In this document: one piece after another, positions 45,944 through 53,331 of the stretch | Numbering within the stretch: position 1 is the first letter of the stretch | How the letters are laid out: each line of letters opens with the position of its first letter | Source of the DNA: Candidatus Babela massiliensis | Lineage (GTDB): Bacteria > Babelota > Babeliae > Babelales > Babelaceae | Length of the DNA: 64,000 nucleotides | Assembly (NCBI RefSeq): GCF_000513475.1 | Contig: NC_023003.1 | Span: forward strand, 186,001 to 250,000 | Direction of reading: 5' to 3' | Translations under genes and position numbers: made by a program | The notes under the pieces: model-generated | What the model saw: only the letters and a program-made list of their open reading frames with translations | Told to the model about the DNA's origin: nothing | Database searches by the model: none

Positions 45944-46262
45944 TCAATAAATTGAAAATAAAGAACTAATCACTATTCCAGCACCATTAACAGAATCAAT
46001 TATGGTAAAACCATAAGCATGAGTATATAAGTCCCCGTATTTGATTCCTCTGTATTTTTTATCAATGGTTTGGTAAATATACAGAAATTGAACTACACTT
46101 AACTGCGCTATTAATTCTATTGTTTGACTTTGTCTAGTATTTAAAATATTTGAAATTATACCTATACTTAAATTATCGACAAACAATTGTATCATTGTCA
46201 CTGTTTTACCAACATTGGTATTGGCTAGTGTTGTTATATAAATTATAGTTACTATTGGCTAT
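45944..46262 (-). pseudogene. Decayed C-terminal remnant of a fourth giant gene
   Basis: Read on the minus strand, this stretch follows the last part of the giant proteins. It starts with TIIYITTLANTNVGKTVT (compare TYTLTVTDANGNTITETI), then VDNLSIGIISNILNTRQSQT and IELIAQL (compare DDLSVDIISNTLNVRQGQT), and ends AYGFTIIDSVNG (compare AYGFTASDSVNV). The palindromic loop and the Ig strand around it are deleted, the AIASKYCS end is lost and no signal peptide or propeller remains. It sits 148 bases upstream of the giant C start, so tandem duplication followed by decay is likely. The rest of the 45797-46513 gap shows no other gene. Confidence 0.8.
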
Positions 46263-46513
46263 ACTACTATTTAAAGTCGAGGGTACACATTATTACGTAT
46301 ATAAAACCATCTAATTATATTATCAGATAAGAGATCATACGAAAATTAATATCAATTTTGATTTAAGCTATTTATTAAATATAAAGGCTTAATCATTATT
46401 ATAAATAAAATATATAAATACTTATTTAGGGAATATTTTTAATGATATTTTTATGATATACTTAATTTTAAGGTTTTTATTCATATAAAAATAAATAAAT
46501 TTAAAGGTAAATA

Positions 46514-48049
46514 ATGAAAATCAAAGCATCTCCTAATATACAAAATCAAGAAGATAACCAATTAGAAAGAGATTTAGATTTGGTAAAACATGATTCTCAG
46601 GAACATGAAATTAGACTTGAAAAAGTTAAAGAATTAGAAAAGCTTTCAATCAATCCATGGCCAGAAAATCAAGAAATTAATTCTTCTATTAAAGAAATAA
46701 AAGATGAATTTGAAAAAAATAACATTGAAAACAAAGAATATAAAATAGCCGGTCGATTGATGTCTATACGTGGACATGGTAAAACTATATTTGCTGATAT
46801 ACAAGATAATGATAGATTACAAATCTATCTAAAAAGAGATAATTTAGGTGAAGACCAATTTAATCTGTTTAGTAAATTTATAGATCTTGGTGATATTGTT
46901 TGGATTAAAGGTACATCCTTTAGAACAAAAATGGGTGAAATCACTTTAGATGTTAAAGAATTTAAATTATTAAGTAAATGTCTACAACCGTTACCTGAAA
47001 AATTTCATGGTATTTCTGATATAGAAATTAAATATAGACAAAGATATCTAGATTTAATTACTAGTAAAGAAACAAAAGAAAGATTTATCAAAAGAAGTAA
47101 GCTAATAAGATCAATAAGAAACTTTTTAGATAATGATGGTTACATTGAAGTTGAAACACCGATGCTGCATCCAATTGCTGGTGGAGCTAATGCAAAACCT
47201 TTTATTACACACCATAATGCATTAAATAGTGATTTTTACTTAAGAATTGCACCTGAACTTTATTTAAAAAGATTAGTTGTAGGTGGCTTTGAAAAAGTAT
47301 ATGAAATAAACAGAAACTTTAGAAATGAAGGAATTTCTACAAGACATAATCCTGAATTTACTATGATTGAGTTCTATACGGCCTATAAAGATTATCATTT
47401 TGCAATGGAATTTACTGAAAGTATTTTAAGATATGCAGCTCAAGAAGTATCAGGAACCTTAGAATTACCTTTTGGCAATCATATTATAGATTTCTCTAAA
47501 CCTTTTGAAAAAATAAGTATAAAAGATGCAGTTAAACTCCATGGAAATTTAACTGATAATGATTTAACTCAAGAAAATATCGATAAAGCAATTAGCAAAT
47601 ATAAGGTTAAACTTAAAAATACCAACGCTTCTAAAGAAGAAAAAATCTTTGCATTATTTGAAGAGGTTGCTGAACCTAAATTAATTCAACCAACTTTTAT
47701 TATAGATTTTCCTATTGAGGTTTCGCCACTTTCAAAAAGAGATGCTCAAAATCCAGAGATTGCCTCAAGATTTGAGCTATTTATTGCAGGAATGGAAATT
47801 TCTAATGGATTTAACGAATTAAATGATCCCTTTGATCAAGCAAAACGCTTTGAAGATCAGTTAAAAGCACATGAAGGCGGTGATGAAGAAGCTCATCAAT
47901 TTGATGCTGATTATATATTAGCTCTTGAATATGGCTTACCTCCAACCGTTGGAGTAGGAATAGGAATTGATAGACTTGCAATGTTACTTACAAATATAAC
48001 ATCTATTAAAGAGATCATATTGTTCCCAACATTAAAAAAATTAAAGTAA
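46514..48049 (+). CDS. lysS: Lysyl-tRNA synthetase, class II
   Basis: The 511-aa enzyme has the OB-fold anticodon domain (KIAGRLMSIRGHGKTIFADI, about 81-100), and the class II core. Motif 1 region is IRNFLDNDGYIEVETPMLHP, motif 2 is NRNFRNEGISTRHNPEFTMI, and motif 3 is VGVGIGIDRLAMLL near the C-terminus. AAGGTAAATA precedes the ATG. recJ follows 22 bases after the stop. This enzyme serves the tRNA-Lys at 1094. Nothing unusual beyond a slightly long N-terminus. Confidence 0.97.
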   Translation: MKIKASPNIQNQEDNQLERDLDLVKHDSQEHEIRLEKVKELEKLSINPWPENQEINSSIKEIKDEFEKNNIENKEYKIAGRLMSIRGHGKTIFADIQDNDRLQIYLKRDNLGEDQFNLFSKFIDLGDIVWIKGTSFRTKMGEITLDVKEFKLLSKCLQPLPEKFHGISDIEIKYRQRYLDLITSKETKERFIKRSKLIRSIRNFLDNDGYIEVETPMLHPIAGGANAKPFITHHNALNSDFYLRIAPELYLKRLVVGGFEKVYEINRNFRNEGISTRHNPEFTMIEFYTAYKDYHFAMEFTESILRYAAQEVSGTLELPFGNHIIDFSKPFEKISIKDAVKLHGNLTDNDLTQENIDKAISKYKVKLKNTNASKEEKIFALFEEVAEPKLIQPTFIIDFPIEVSPLSKRDAQNPEIASRFELFIAGMEISNGFNELNDPFDQAKRFEDQLKAHEGGDEEAHQFDADYILALEYGLPPTVGVGIGIDRLAMLLTNITSIKEIILFPTLKKLK

Positions 48050-48071
48050 TATAACTTAAATAGGCAACCTT

Positions 48072-49823
48072 ATGGATCTTACAGATACAAATGATAAAAG
48101 TATAGAAAAAATAAATGGCATTAAGTACATTTGGCATTTACCTGAATTAAGAAGAGATAGCATTGTCAATAATGCTATCTCTTACAATATATCTTTTGGA
48201 ATAATTCAAGCTTTACTCAATAGAGGCTATACATCAAAAGAATCACTTGATAATTATCTATTTTCAACATTTGAAAAAGATGTAGCTAATCCAGCTTTAT
48301 TGAAAGATGCAGTTAAAGCAGTTGAAAGAATACTTCAAGCAATAAAAAACGGAGAAAAAATATTAATCTGTGGAGATTATGATGTTGATGGAATAACTTC
48401 ATCGGCTATGATGATGAAATGCTTAGTTCCCCTTGGTGCTAAGATTAACTTCTTCTTACCAAATAGAGTAAAAGATGGCTACGGTCTATCAGCAAATACA
48501 GTCAAAAGAGCCGCCCAAAATGATTACAAAGTACTAATTACAGTTGATAATGGAACTACTGCCTTTGAAGCCGCTCAAGTTGCTAAAGAACTTGGTATCG
48601 ATCTAATAATTACTGATCATCATAAACCTCATGATATTTTACCTGATGTTTATGCTCTTGTTAATCCTCATCAAGAAGACTGTAACTATCCATTTAAAAA
48701 ATTTGCAGGTGTTGGGGTAACATTTAAAATACTATCTCTTTTATACCAAACTTTAGGAAAATCTCTTCCTGAAAAAGTCTATGAATTACTATTATTAGGA
48801 ACTATAGCAGACGTAGTACCATTGACAGGAGAAAATCGATTCTGGGTACGGTATGGACTAAATCTTATAAATTCTGCTCATAGTTTACCTGTAAGGTTAC
48901 TTAAAGAAAATGTTAAATTAAATAAAGAAAAAATTTCATCATCCGATATAGGATTCTTTTTAGCTCCACAAATTAACGCTTTAGGCAGATTAGATGACGC
49001 AAGACAAGGCGTTAGATTTTTATTGGAAGCCAATGAAGAAGAAGTACAACATGTAGCAATTATTCTTAAAGAATTTAATGAAGCTCGAAAAGAAATAGAG
49101 AAAAGAACTCTATCAGATGTAACTAAATTAGTTGAGAATAATCAAATTAATTTAGATCAAGAAAGAATAATAGTGGCACATTCAAAAGAATGGCAGCCAG
49201 GAGTAATAGGGTTAGTTGCGTCACGAGTAGTTGGTTTATATAATCGCCCGGCTTTGCTTTTTCATATCACTAATCAAAACCTTGCAAAAGGTTCTTGTCG
49301 ATCTATACCTACTTTTAATATGTTTAATGCACTTAATGAAAATAAAGATCTTCTAATAACGTTTGGAGGCCATTCAGCAGCAGCTGGTCTTTCTTTAGAA
49401 AAAAGCAATTTACCAAAACTTAAAGATAAATTAGAAGAAAATATACGAAAACAGATTCCTGAATATGAGCCAAAACCTATATTAAAATTAGATGCTGAAA
49501 TATTTACTAGTGAAATAAATAAAAAATTTATGCATGACTTAAAGTATATAGAGCCCTTTGGACATGAAAATAGTCAACCATTATTTTACCTAAAAGATGT
49601 CTCAATTATAGCAAAACCTACTTTATTAAAAGATGCTCATGTAAAATGCTTGATATTTTCTGAAGGTATAATAAAATCAGTCATATTCTTTAACAGACCC
49701 GATATTTATAATATACTGCTAGAAAATCAAGATAAAAATATATCGATTGCCGTTTATGTAACTGAAAATCATTTTAATGATCGTATTTCAATCGAATTTC
49801 AAGGAATTGATATTGCCCTATAA
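48072..49823 (+). CDS. recJ: Single-stranded-DNA exonuclease RecJ
   Basis: RecJ is a 5'-3' ssDNA exonuclease in recombination and repair. The 583-aa protein is full length. DHH-superfamily motifs: LICGDYDVDGITSSAMM (98-114), VDNGTTAFEAA (158-168), IITDHHKP (179-186), AGVGVTFKI, and the DHHA1 motif FGGHSAAAGLSLEK. It is preceded by lysS and followed by a small secreted protein. A decayed copy of its last ~120 bases appears at 50424-50510. Confidence 0.96.
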   Translation: MDLTDTNDKSIEKINGIKYIWHLPELRRDSIVNNAISYNISFGIIQALLNRGYTSKESLDNYLFSTFEKDVANPALLKDAVKAVERILQAIKNGEKILICGDYDVDGITSSAMMMKCLVPLGAKINFFLPNRVKDGYGLSANTVKRAAQNDYKVLITVDNGTTAFEAAQVAKELGIDLIITDHHKPHDILPDVYALVNPHQEDCNYPFKKFAGVGVTFKILSLLYQTLGKSLPEKVYELLLLGTIADVVPLTGENRFWVRYGLNLINSAHSLPVRLLKENVKLNKEKISSSDIGFFLAPQINALGRLDDARQGVRFLLEANEEEVQHVAIILKEFNEARKEIEKRTLSDVTKLVENNQINLDQERIIVAHSKEWQPGVIGLVASRVVGLYNRPALLFHITNQNLAKGSCRSIPTFNMFNALNENKDLLITFGGHSAAAGLSLEKSNLPKLKDKLEENIRKQIPEYEPKPILKLDAEIFTSEINKKFMHDLKYIEPFGHENSQPLFYLKDVSIIAKPTLLKDAHVKCLIFSEGIIKSVIFFNRPDIYNILLENQDKNISIAVYVTENHFNDRISIEFQGIDIAL

Positions 49824-49838
49824 TCTATTTAAAATTTT

Positions 49839-50363
49839 ATGAGTAAAATCATGATAAAAGTCCTAATAAAATTTATATTTATAAATCTAATATTTATAAA
49901 TATGCAATCTATGCACGTAGATTACCAAACAGTTAGTACTAATTTAATGCAACCAAAAAGTCTAACTGAATTATGCATTAAATGTATTATAGCAAATGAT
50001 ATAAACCCAATATATTTACCTCATCAAGAACTTAAAGAACTGATATATAAGTTAAAAAAAGAAATTATTTTAAATCGTATAAAAGCTTGTAAAGCTTATT
50101 CTGTTAATCTTAGTAATAATTACTGGAATAATTGGTATAAATCAATACATAATTTTAGAGATATTATGATTAGTACAAGCACTATCACCGTAATACCTAT
50201 TATAACTCTTGCCTTAACAACAGAAATTTTACACCGATATCGTGCTATACCAAATGATATAAAAGGTAACCTTACCTATGCAACTTTAATATATATAACG
50301 CCAATTTACTTTTACTACACTATACCTATCGTCGATAAATTAATTAGTAATTATATACACTAA
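49839..50363 (+). CDS. Small secreted/membrane protein with SOCS-box-like motif
   Basis: I do not recognise a full-length family. The 174-aa protein has a signal-like hydrophobic segment (about 5-22). A motif at 41-69 then reads SLTELCIKCII followed by YLPHQELKELI. Two hydrophobic segments follow near the C-terminus (about 112-130 and 145-164). The central part is Asn/Tyr/Trp-rich (NNYWNNWYKSIHNF). Its motif matches two other proteins in this window (57536 and 58905) and the eukaryotic SOCS-box pattern SLxxLCRxxI..LPxxL. It sits between recJ and cmk, flanked on the right by a decayed recJ end, suggesting insertion. Confidence 0.65.
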   Translation: MSKIMIKVLIKFIFINLIFINMQSMHVDYQTVSTNLMQPKSLTELCIKCIIANDINPIYLPHQELKELIYKLKKEIILNRIKACKAYSVNLSNNYWNNWYKSIHNFRDIMISTSTITVIPIITLALTTEILHRYRAIPNDIKGNLTYATLIYITPIYFYYTIPIVDKLISNYIH

Positions 50364-50423
50364 CCTTAAAAATAAAATATTTCCAGTTAATTTCATTAAG
50401 ATACTATATCGCTTAATAAATTT

Positions 50424-50510
50424 GACATTTATAATATAATGATAGAAAATCAAGATAATATATCAAATATCCAGTTTACTTGAATTTCAAGGAATAAATA
50501 TTAATTTATG
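50424..50510 (+). repeat. Decayed duplicate of the recJ 3' end
   Basis: The bases after the 49839 gene match recJ 49701-49823: ACATTTATAATATAATGAT against ATATTTATAATATACTGCT, then a shared GAAAATCAAGATAA..ATAT, GTTTA and GAATTTCAAGGAAT, ending ATATTAATTTATGA against ATATTGCCCTATAA. About 35 bases present in recJ are deleted. The copy is untranslatable and runs into the cmk start. Confidence 0.8.
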
Positions 50511-51176
50511 ATTATAACCATAGATGGACCTGTTGCAAGTGGCAAATCTACTATTGCTCAGATCCTTGCAAAGAAACTTAATTTTTACTATATAAGTTCC
50601 GGATTACTCTATAGAGCACTTGCTTATATATTTTTGATAGAATGTGGATTAAAAGAAAGTGATTTAATTAATATTCCTTATCAGACAGTAAAAGATTTTT
50701 TTAATAGCAAAAAAATTGTATATTCTTATTTAGACCCTTTAGAAACATCTATAATTTTTAATAATACGGATATTACTAATTATCTTCAAGATAAGAGAAT
50801 CGAGCAAGGCGCCTCTATAATTGGAAAAAACGAAGTAGTAAGAGACGCTATTAATGAGTACTTAAAATCTTTAGCAGATGACCATAATATAATTGTTGAA
50901 GGTCGAGATATCGGCACGGGTATGTTTACTAATGCAGATTTTAAATTTTATTTAACTGCATCTCTTTTAGAACGCACCAAAAGATGGCATGATGATATCA
51001 AAAGACATAATCAATCTCTTTCATTTGCTGAAAGTTTAAATTTAGTACAAGCAAGAGATAAGAGAGATGAAAAAAGATTAAAACCAGCTCCTGATGCAAT
51101 CATAATTGACAATACTGGATTATCGCAAGAACAAACGCTTTCACTTATCTTAAGCAAATTACATAATCAACAATAA
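50508..51176 (+). CDS. cmk: Cytidylate kinase
   Basis: Cmk phosphorylates CMP and dCMP. The 222-aa protein has the P-loop IDGPVASGKSTIAQ (5-18), YISSGLLYRALAY (family: YLDTGALYRAxA), ITNYLQDKRIEQGASIIG, VVEGRDIGTGMF and FKFYLTASLLERTKRW. All are diagnostic. No clear SD precedes the ATG, which overlaps the decayed recJ copy. Retention fits a parasite that still balances pyrimidine nucleotides. Confidence 0.96.
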   Translation: MIITIDGPVASGKSTIAQILAKKLNFYYISSGLLYRALAYIFLIECGLKESDLINIPYQTVKDFFNSKKIVYSYLDPLETSIIFNNTDITNYLQDKRIEQGASIIGKNEVVRDAINEYLKSLADDHNIIVEGRDIGTGMFTNADFKFYLTASLLERTKRWHDDIKRHNQSLSFAESLNLVQARDKRDEKRLKPAPDAIIIDNTGLSQEQTLSLILSKLHNQQ

Positions 51177-51579
51177 TAAGTTTTATACTTAAATATTAAA
51201 ATCTCTTTTTTTGCCTAAAATAGTTTCCATCTTTTCTGATAAACTGGTTTTTTAACTAAATTTTGATTGCTTAATATAATAATTTCATTAAATAAAGAAT
51301 CGTCATATAGCTTTAATTAAATACTTCTTATGGGTATTAATATATCTTTATTTAGTTCTCTTTTATCCAATCTCTTAAAAAGCATTGCAATATTGTCAAA
51401 TAGATTGATGTAATTTTGCATTAATTCTAAGAAAACATTTTTCTCATAAAAGCTAAACAATTTTTTAATTATCTAATCTAATTGATAAAAGCTCAAAAAT
51501 ATCATTGTGTTTAATATAAATCTTGATTGATTGTTCGAAAAAGATAAAATTAACTCAATAGGTAAAAATAACTAATTTT
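51177..51579 (-). pseudogene. 403-base gap with a possible decayed minus-strand gene
   Basis: No intact gene is seen. On the minus strand a stretch of about 50 open codons ends at a TAA at 51317-51319 (IIKKLFSFYEKNVFLELMQ, then NYINLFDNIAMLFKRLDKRE). A second short open piece lies upstream in another frame (HNDIFELLSIRLDN). The composition is that of coding sequence rather than random AT-rich DNA, so this may be a frame-broken gene, but no homologue is recognised. Confidence 0.2.
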
Positions 51580-52047
51580 TTATAATTTACTAATCATATT
51601 TTTAATATCGTATGCTCTTCGTAATCTCTTTAGTACATCATAGTTATCCCAACCCTTTTTTATCTGCTTATATGAGAAATAAGTAGATGTGCCAAATGCT
51701 ATTAAACCTATTCCTAGATTAAGTCTATAAGTAAGATTCTCAGCTATGCCTGCTCCACACTTAAAAATAAGAAATCCAAAAGCAATTCGTAGTAGACTTC
51801 TACTACCTAGCTTGTTTATATCTTTATTACATTGCTTTATAATACTATTAATGTCTTTTAATAGATTATCCTTTTGCTCTTTGCAAAACTCTAATTCACT
51901 AGATAAAATTCTTTTAACATCATTTACTTTTAGGTCTTGAATAGCTATTAATAAATTATTGTATTCAGCTTTATCTTGAACAGTATTTGTAAAAGCTGAA
52001 ATAGAAAAAATACTAAATAACACTATAGTTAACAATACTCTTTTCAT
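51580..52047 (-). CDS. Small exported membrane protein, paralogue of 56529-57053
   Basis: The 155-aa protein has a signal peptide (MKRVLLTIVLFSIFSISAF), a helical pair of ankyrin-like spacing (YNNLLIAIQDLKVNDVKRIL, 29-48), two hydrophobic segments (about 85-101 and 108-124) and a charged tail (RRAYDIKNMISKL). The protein at 56529-57053 has the same order of parts and a similar tail (DALKIKNILTNL). Family and function are unknown. A 12-bp inverted repeat lies 65 bases upstream. Confidence 0.6.
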   Translation of the reverse strand: MKRVLLTIVLFSIFSISAFTNTVQDKAEYNNLLIAIQDLKVNDVKRILSSELEFCKEQKDNLLKDINSIIKQCNKDINKLGSRSLLRIAFGFLIFKCGAGIAENLTYRLNLGIGLIAFGTSTYFSYKQIKKGWDNYDVLKRLRRAYDIKNMISKL

Positions 52048-52111
52048 AATTTACACCTTAAAATCTTATGTCTAGCATTTTTACTTAATTATCAATATTA
52101 AATGATTTTAT

Positions 52112-52146
52112 CTATATGTCAAAAATCTATAACATTTGACATATAG
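52112..52146. promoter_or_regulatory. Inverted repeat with back-to-back TTGACA boxes
   Basis: CTATATGTCAAA (52112-52123) and TTTGACATATAG (52135-52146) are perfect inverted copies 11 bases apart, between divergent genes. Each arm contains TTGACA facing outward. On the minus strand a TAATAT follows after 16 bases; on the plus strand no good -10 is seen. It may be a divergent promoter or an operator. Confidence 0.5.
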
Positions 52147-52229
52147 TTCTGATATAGTAAACTATTAGCATTTTATAATAATTTAATCTAATTTATATAA
52201 GCATTTGAATAAATTTAAAACAATAAAAT

Positions 52230-52649
52230 ATGAAAAGCAAAGTCAACCTAGAAGAATATCATAACATACTAAATTACTACAATATGCAAAATAATCAGCA
52301 AAGCAGTTCTTTGCCAAAGTATAGATATCCTATACCTATATTCATATTCTTATTATTTATATTGTTCAGTATAATAATTACCATACATTCAGTTTATGTA
52401 TTTATTAAATAGGATATCGAACATAATATAAAGCTTAGTTACCAACTTCATTTTGCGAAGCTAAAAAATAAACATCAAGAATTCAAGGGATCTGCAAAAA
52501 TATATAAAAATATTTTAAGAAAATATCCTCATGCAACAAACATACAAAGTCGATTAGCTGCTAATTATTTTTTGCGCTATCAAGAATACAAAAAAGAATT
52601 TGATGATATGTTTAGAAAATTGTGGCATACCACAATTAAAATTAAATAA
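52230..52649 (+). pseudogene. Small membrane protein gene split by an in-frame TAG
   Basis: The first 60 codons encode a polar N-terminus and one membrane segment (PIFIFLLFILFSIIITIHSV, 36-55), ending at TAG 52410-52412. The same frame stays open for 78 more codons to a TAA at 52647-52649, encoding a clearly protein-like helical domain (HFAKLKNKHQEFKGSAKIYK, then NILRKYPHATNIQSRLAANY and FLRYQEYKKEFDDMFRKLW) of TPR-like spacing. The intact form would be a single-pass protein of 138 aa plus the TAG codon. TAG serves as a normal stop elsewhere (for example trxB), so recent nonsense mutation is the simplest reading. Confidence 0.75.
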
Positions 52650-52664
52650 TTAAGAAAGACAATC

Positions 52665-53324
52665 ATGTTTTACAATACTAAGTTTCTAGATATAATAATT
52701 TTCATCATTAATTTTTCTGGAACTTTAATTTTTAGTAACTTAATTTTTACTCCACTTATAACTATAATATCAAATTTAATATGTTTTCCTGGAGCAATTA
52801 CCTATAGAATAATAAATAAGTTATTTTGCGATAGGCAAGGGATATACATTGATAAAATAGAATATTTCAAGCCATTGGCATTAGAATCTCATTACGTAAT
52901 TTATCAATCAAGAGAAAGTAAGAAAAATATATCAATTATAATAGGACCTTTTATAATTAATACTCTATTATGCGCATTATTTACCTTTGAATTTAGTATT
53001 TTAACGGTATTAAAAACTAGCTTTACAACAGATAAAGTTTGGACATATCTCAGTTTATGGTTAGGTGTATCCTTTGGTTATTTTGCCATTCCCACCAAAA
53101 AGGATATTCAACAAATAAGAGGAATAATTACTACCCCAAATACCAAATTCTTAACTTTTATCGATAAAAATATTTATTATTTCAAATCAAATATTATGTA
53201 TATCTTAAGATATTTTTATGCTTTTATAATACCATTTATAGTTTCTATATTATTTCTTACTTTATATAGTTTATTTCAAAAAATTTTAATAATTAATATA
53301 ATAAAAATTCATAACTCAAAGTAA
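52665..53324 (+). CDS. Hypothetical multi-pass membrane protein (219 aa)
   Basis: At least five hydrophobic segments are visible (about 8-40, 82-102, 122-140, 180-205). The stretch CFPGAITYRIINKLFCDRQG, then IYIDKIEYFKP and HYVIYQ, resembles membrane proteins of the zincin-like family, where PGxxxHExxHxxxxxxxGVxVxxxxxF is typical. The HExxH residues are absent here. If related, it would be a catalytically dead member. It starts 15 bases after the preceding broken gene and 7 bases before the ankyrin gene. Confidence 0.5.
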   Translation: MFYNTKFLDIIIFIINFSGTLIFSNLIFTPLITIISNLICFPGAITYRIINKLFCDRQGIYIDKIEYFKPLALESHYVIYQSRESKKNISIIIGPFIINTLLCALFTFEFSILTVLKTSFTTDKVWTYLSLWLGVSFGYFAIPTKKDIQQIRGIITTPNTKFLTFIDKNIYYFKSNIMYILRYFYAFIIPFIVSILFLTLYSLFQKILIINIIKIHNSK

Positions 53325-53331
53325 AAATAAA

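Noticed and set aside
52410-52412. TAG as a reassigned sense codon in this organism
   Set aside because: TAG ends intact genes here, for example trxB, so general reassignment is not supported.
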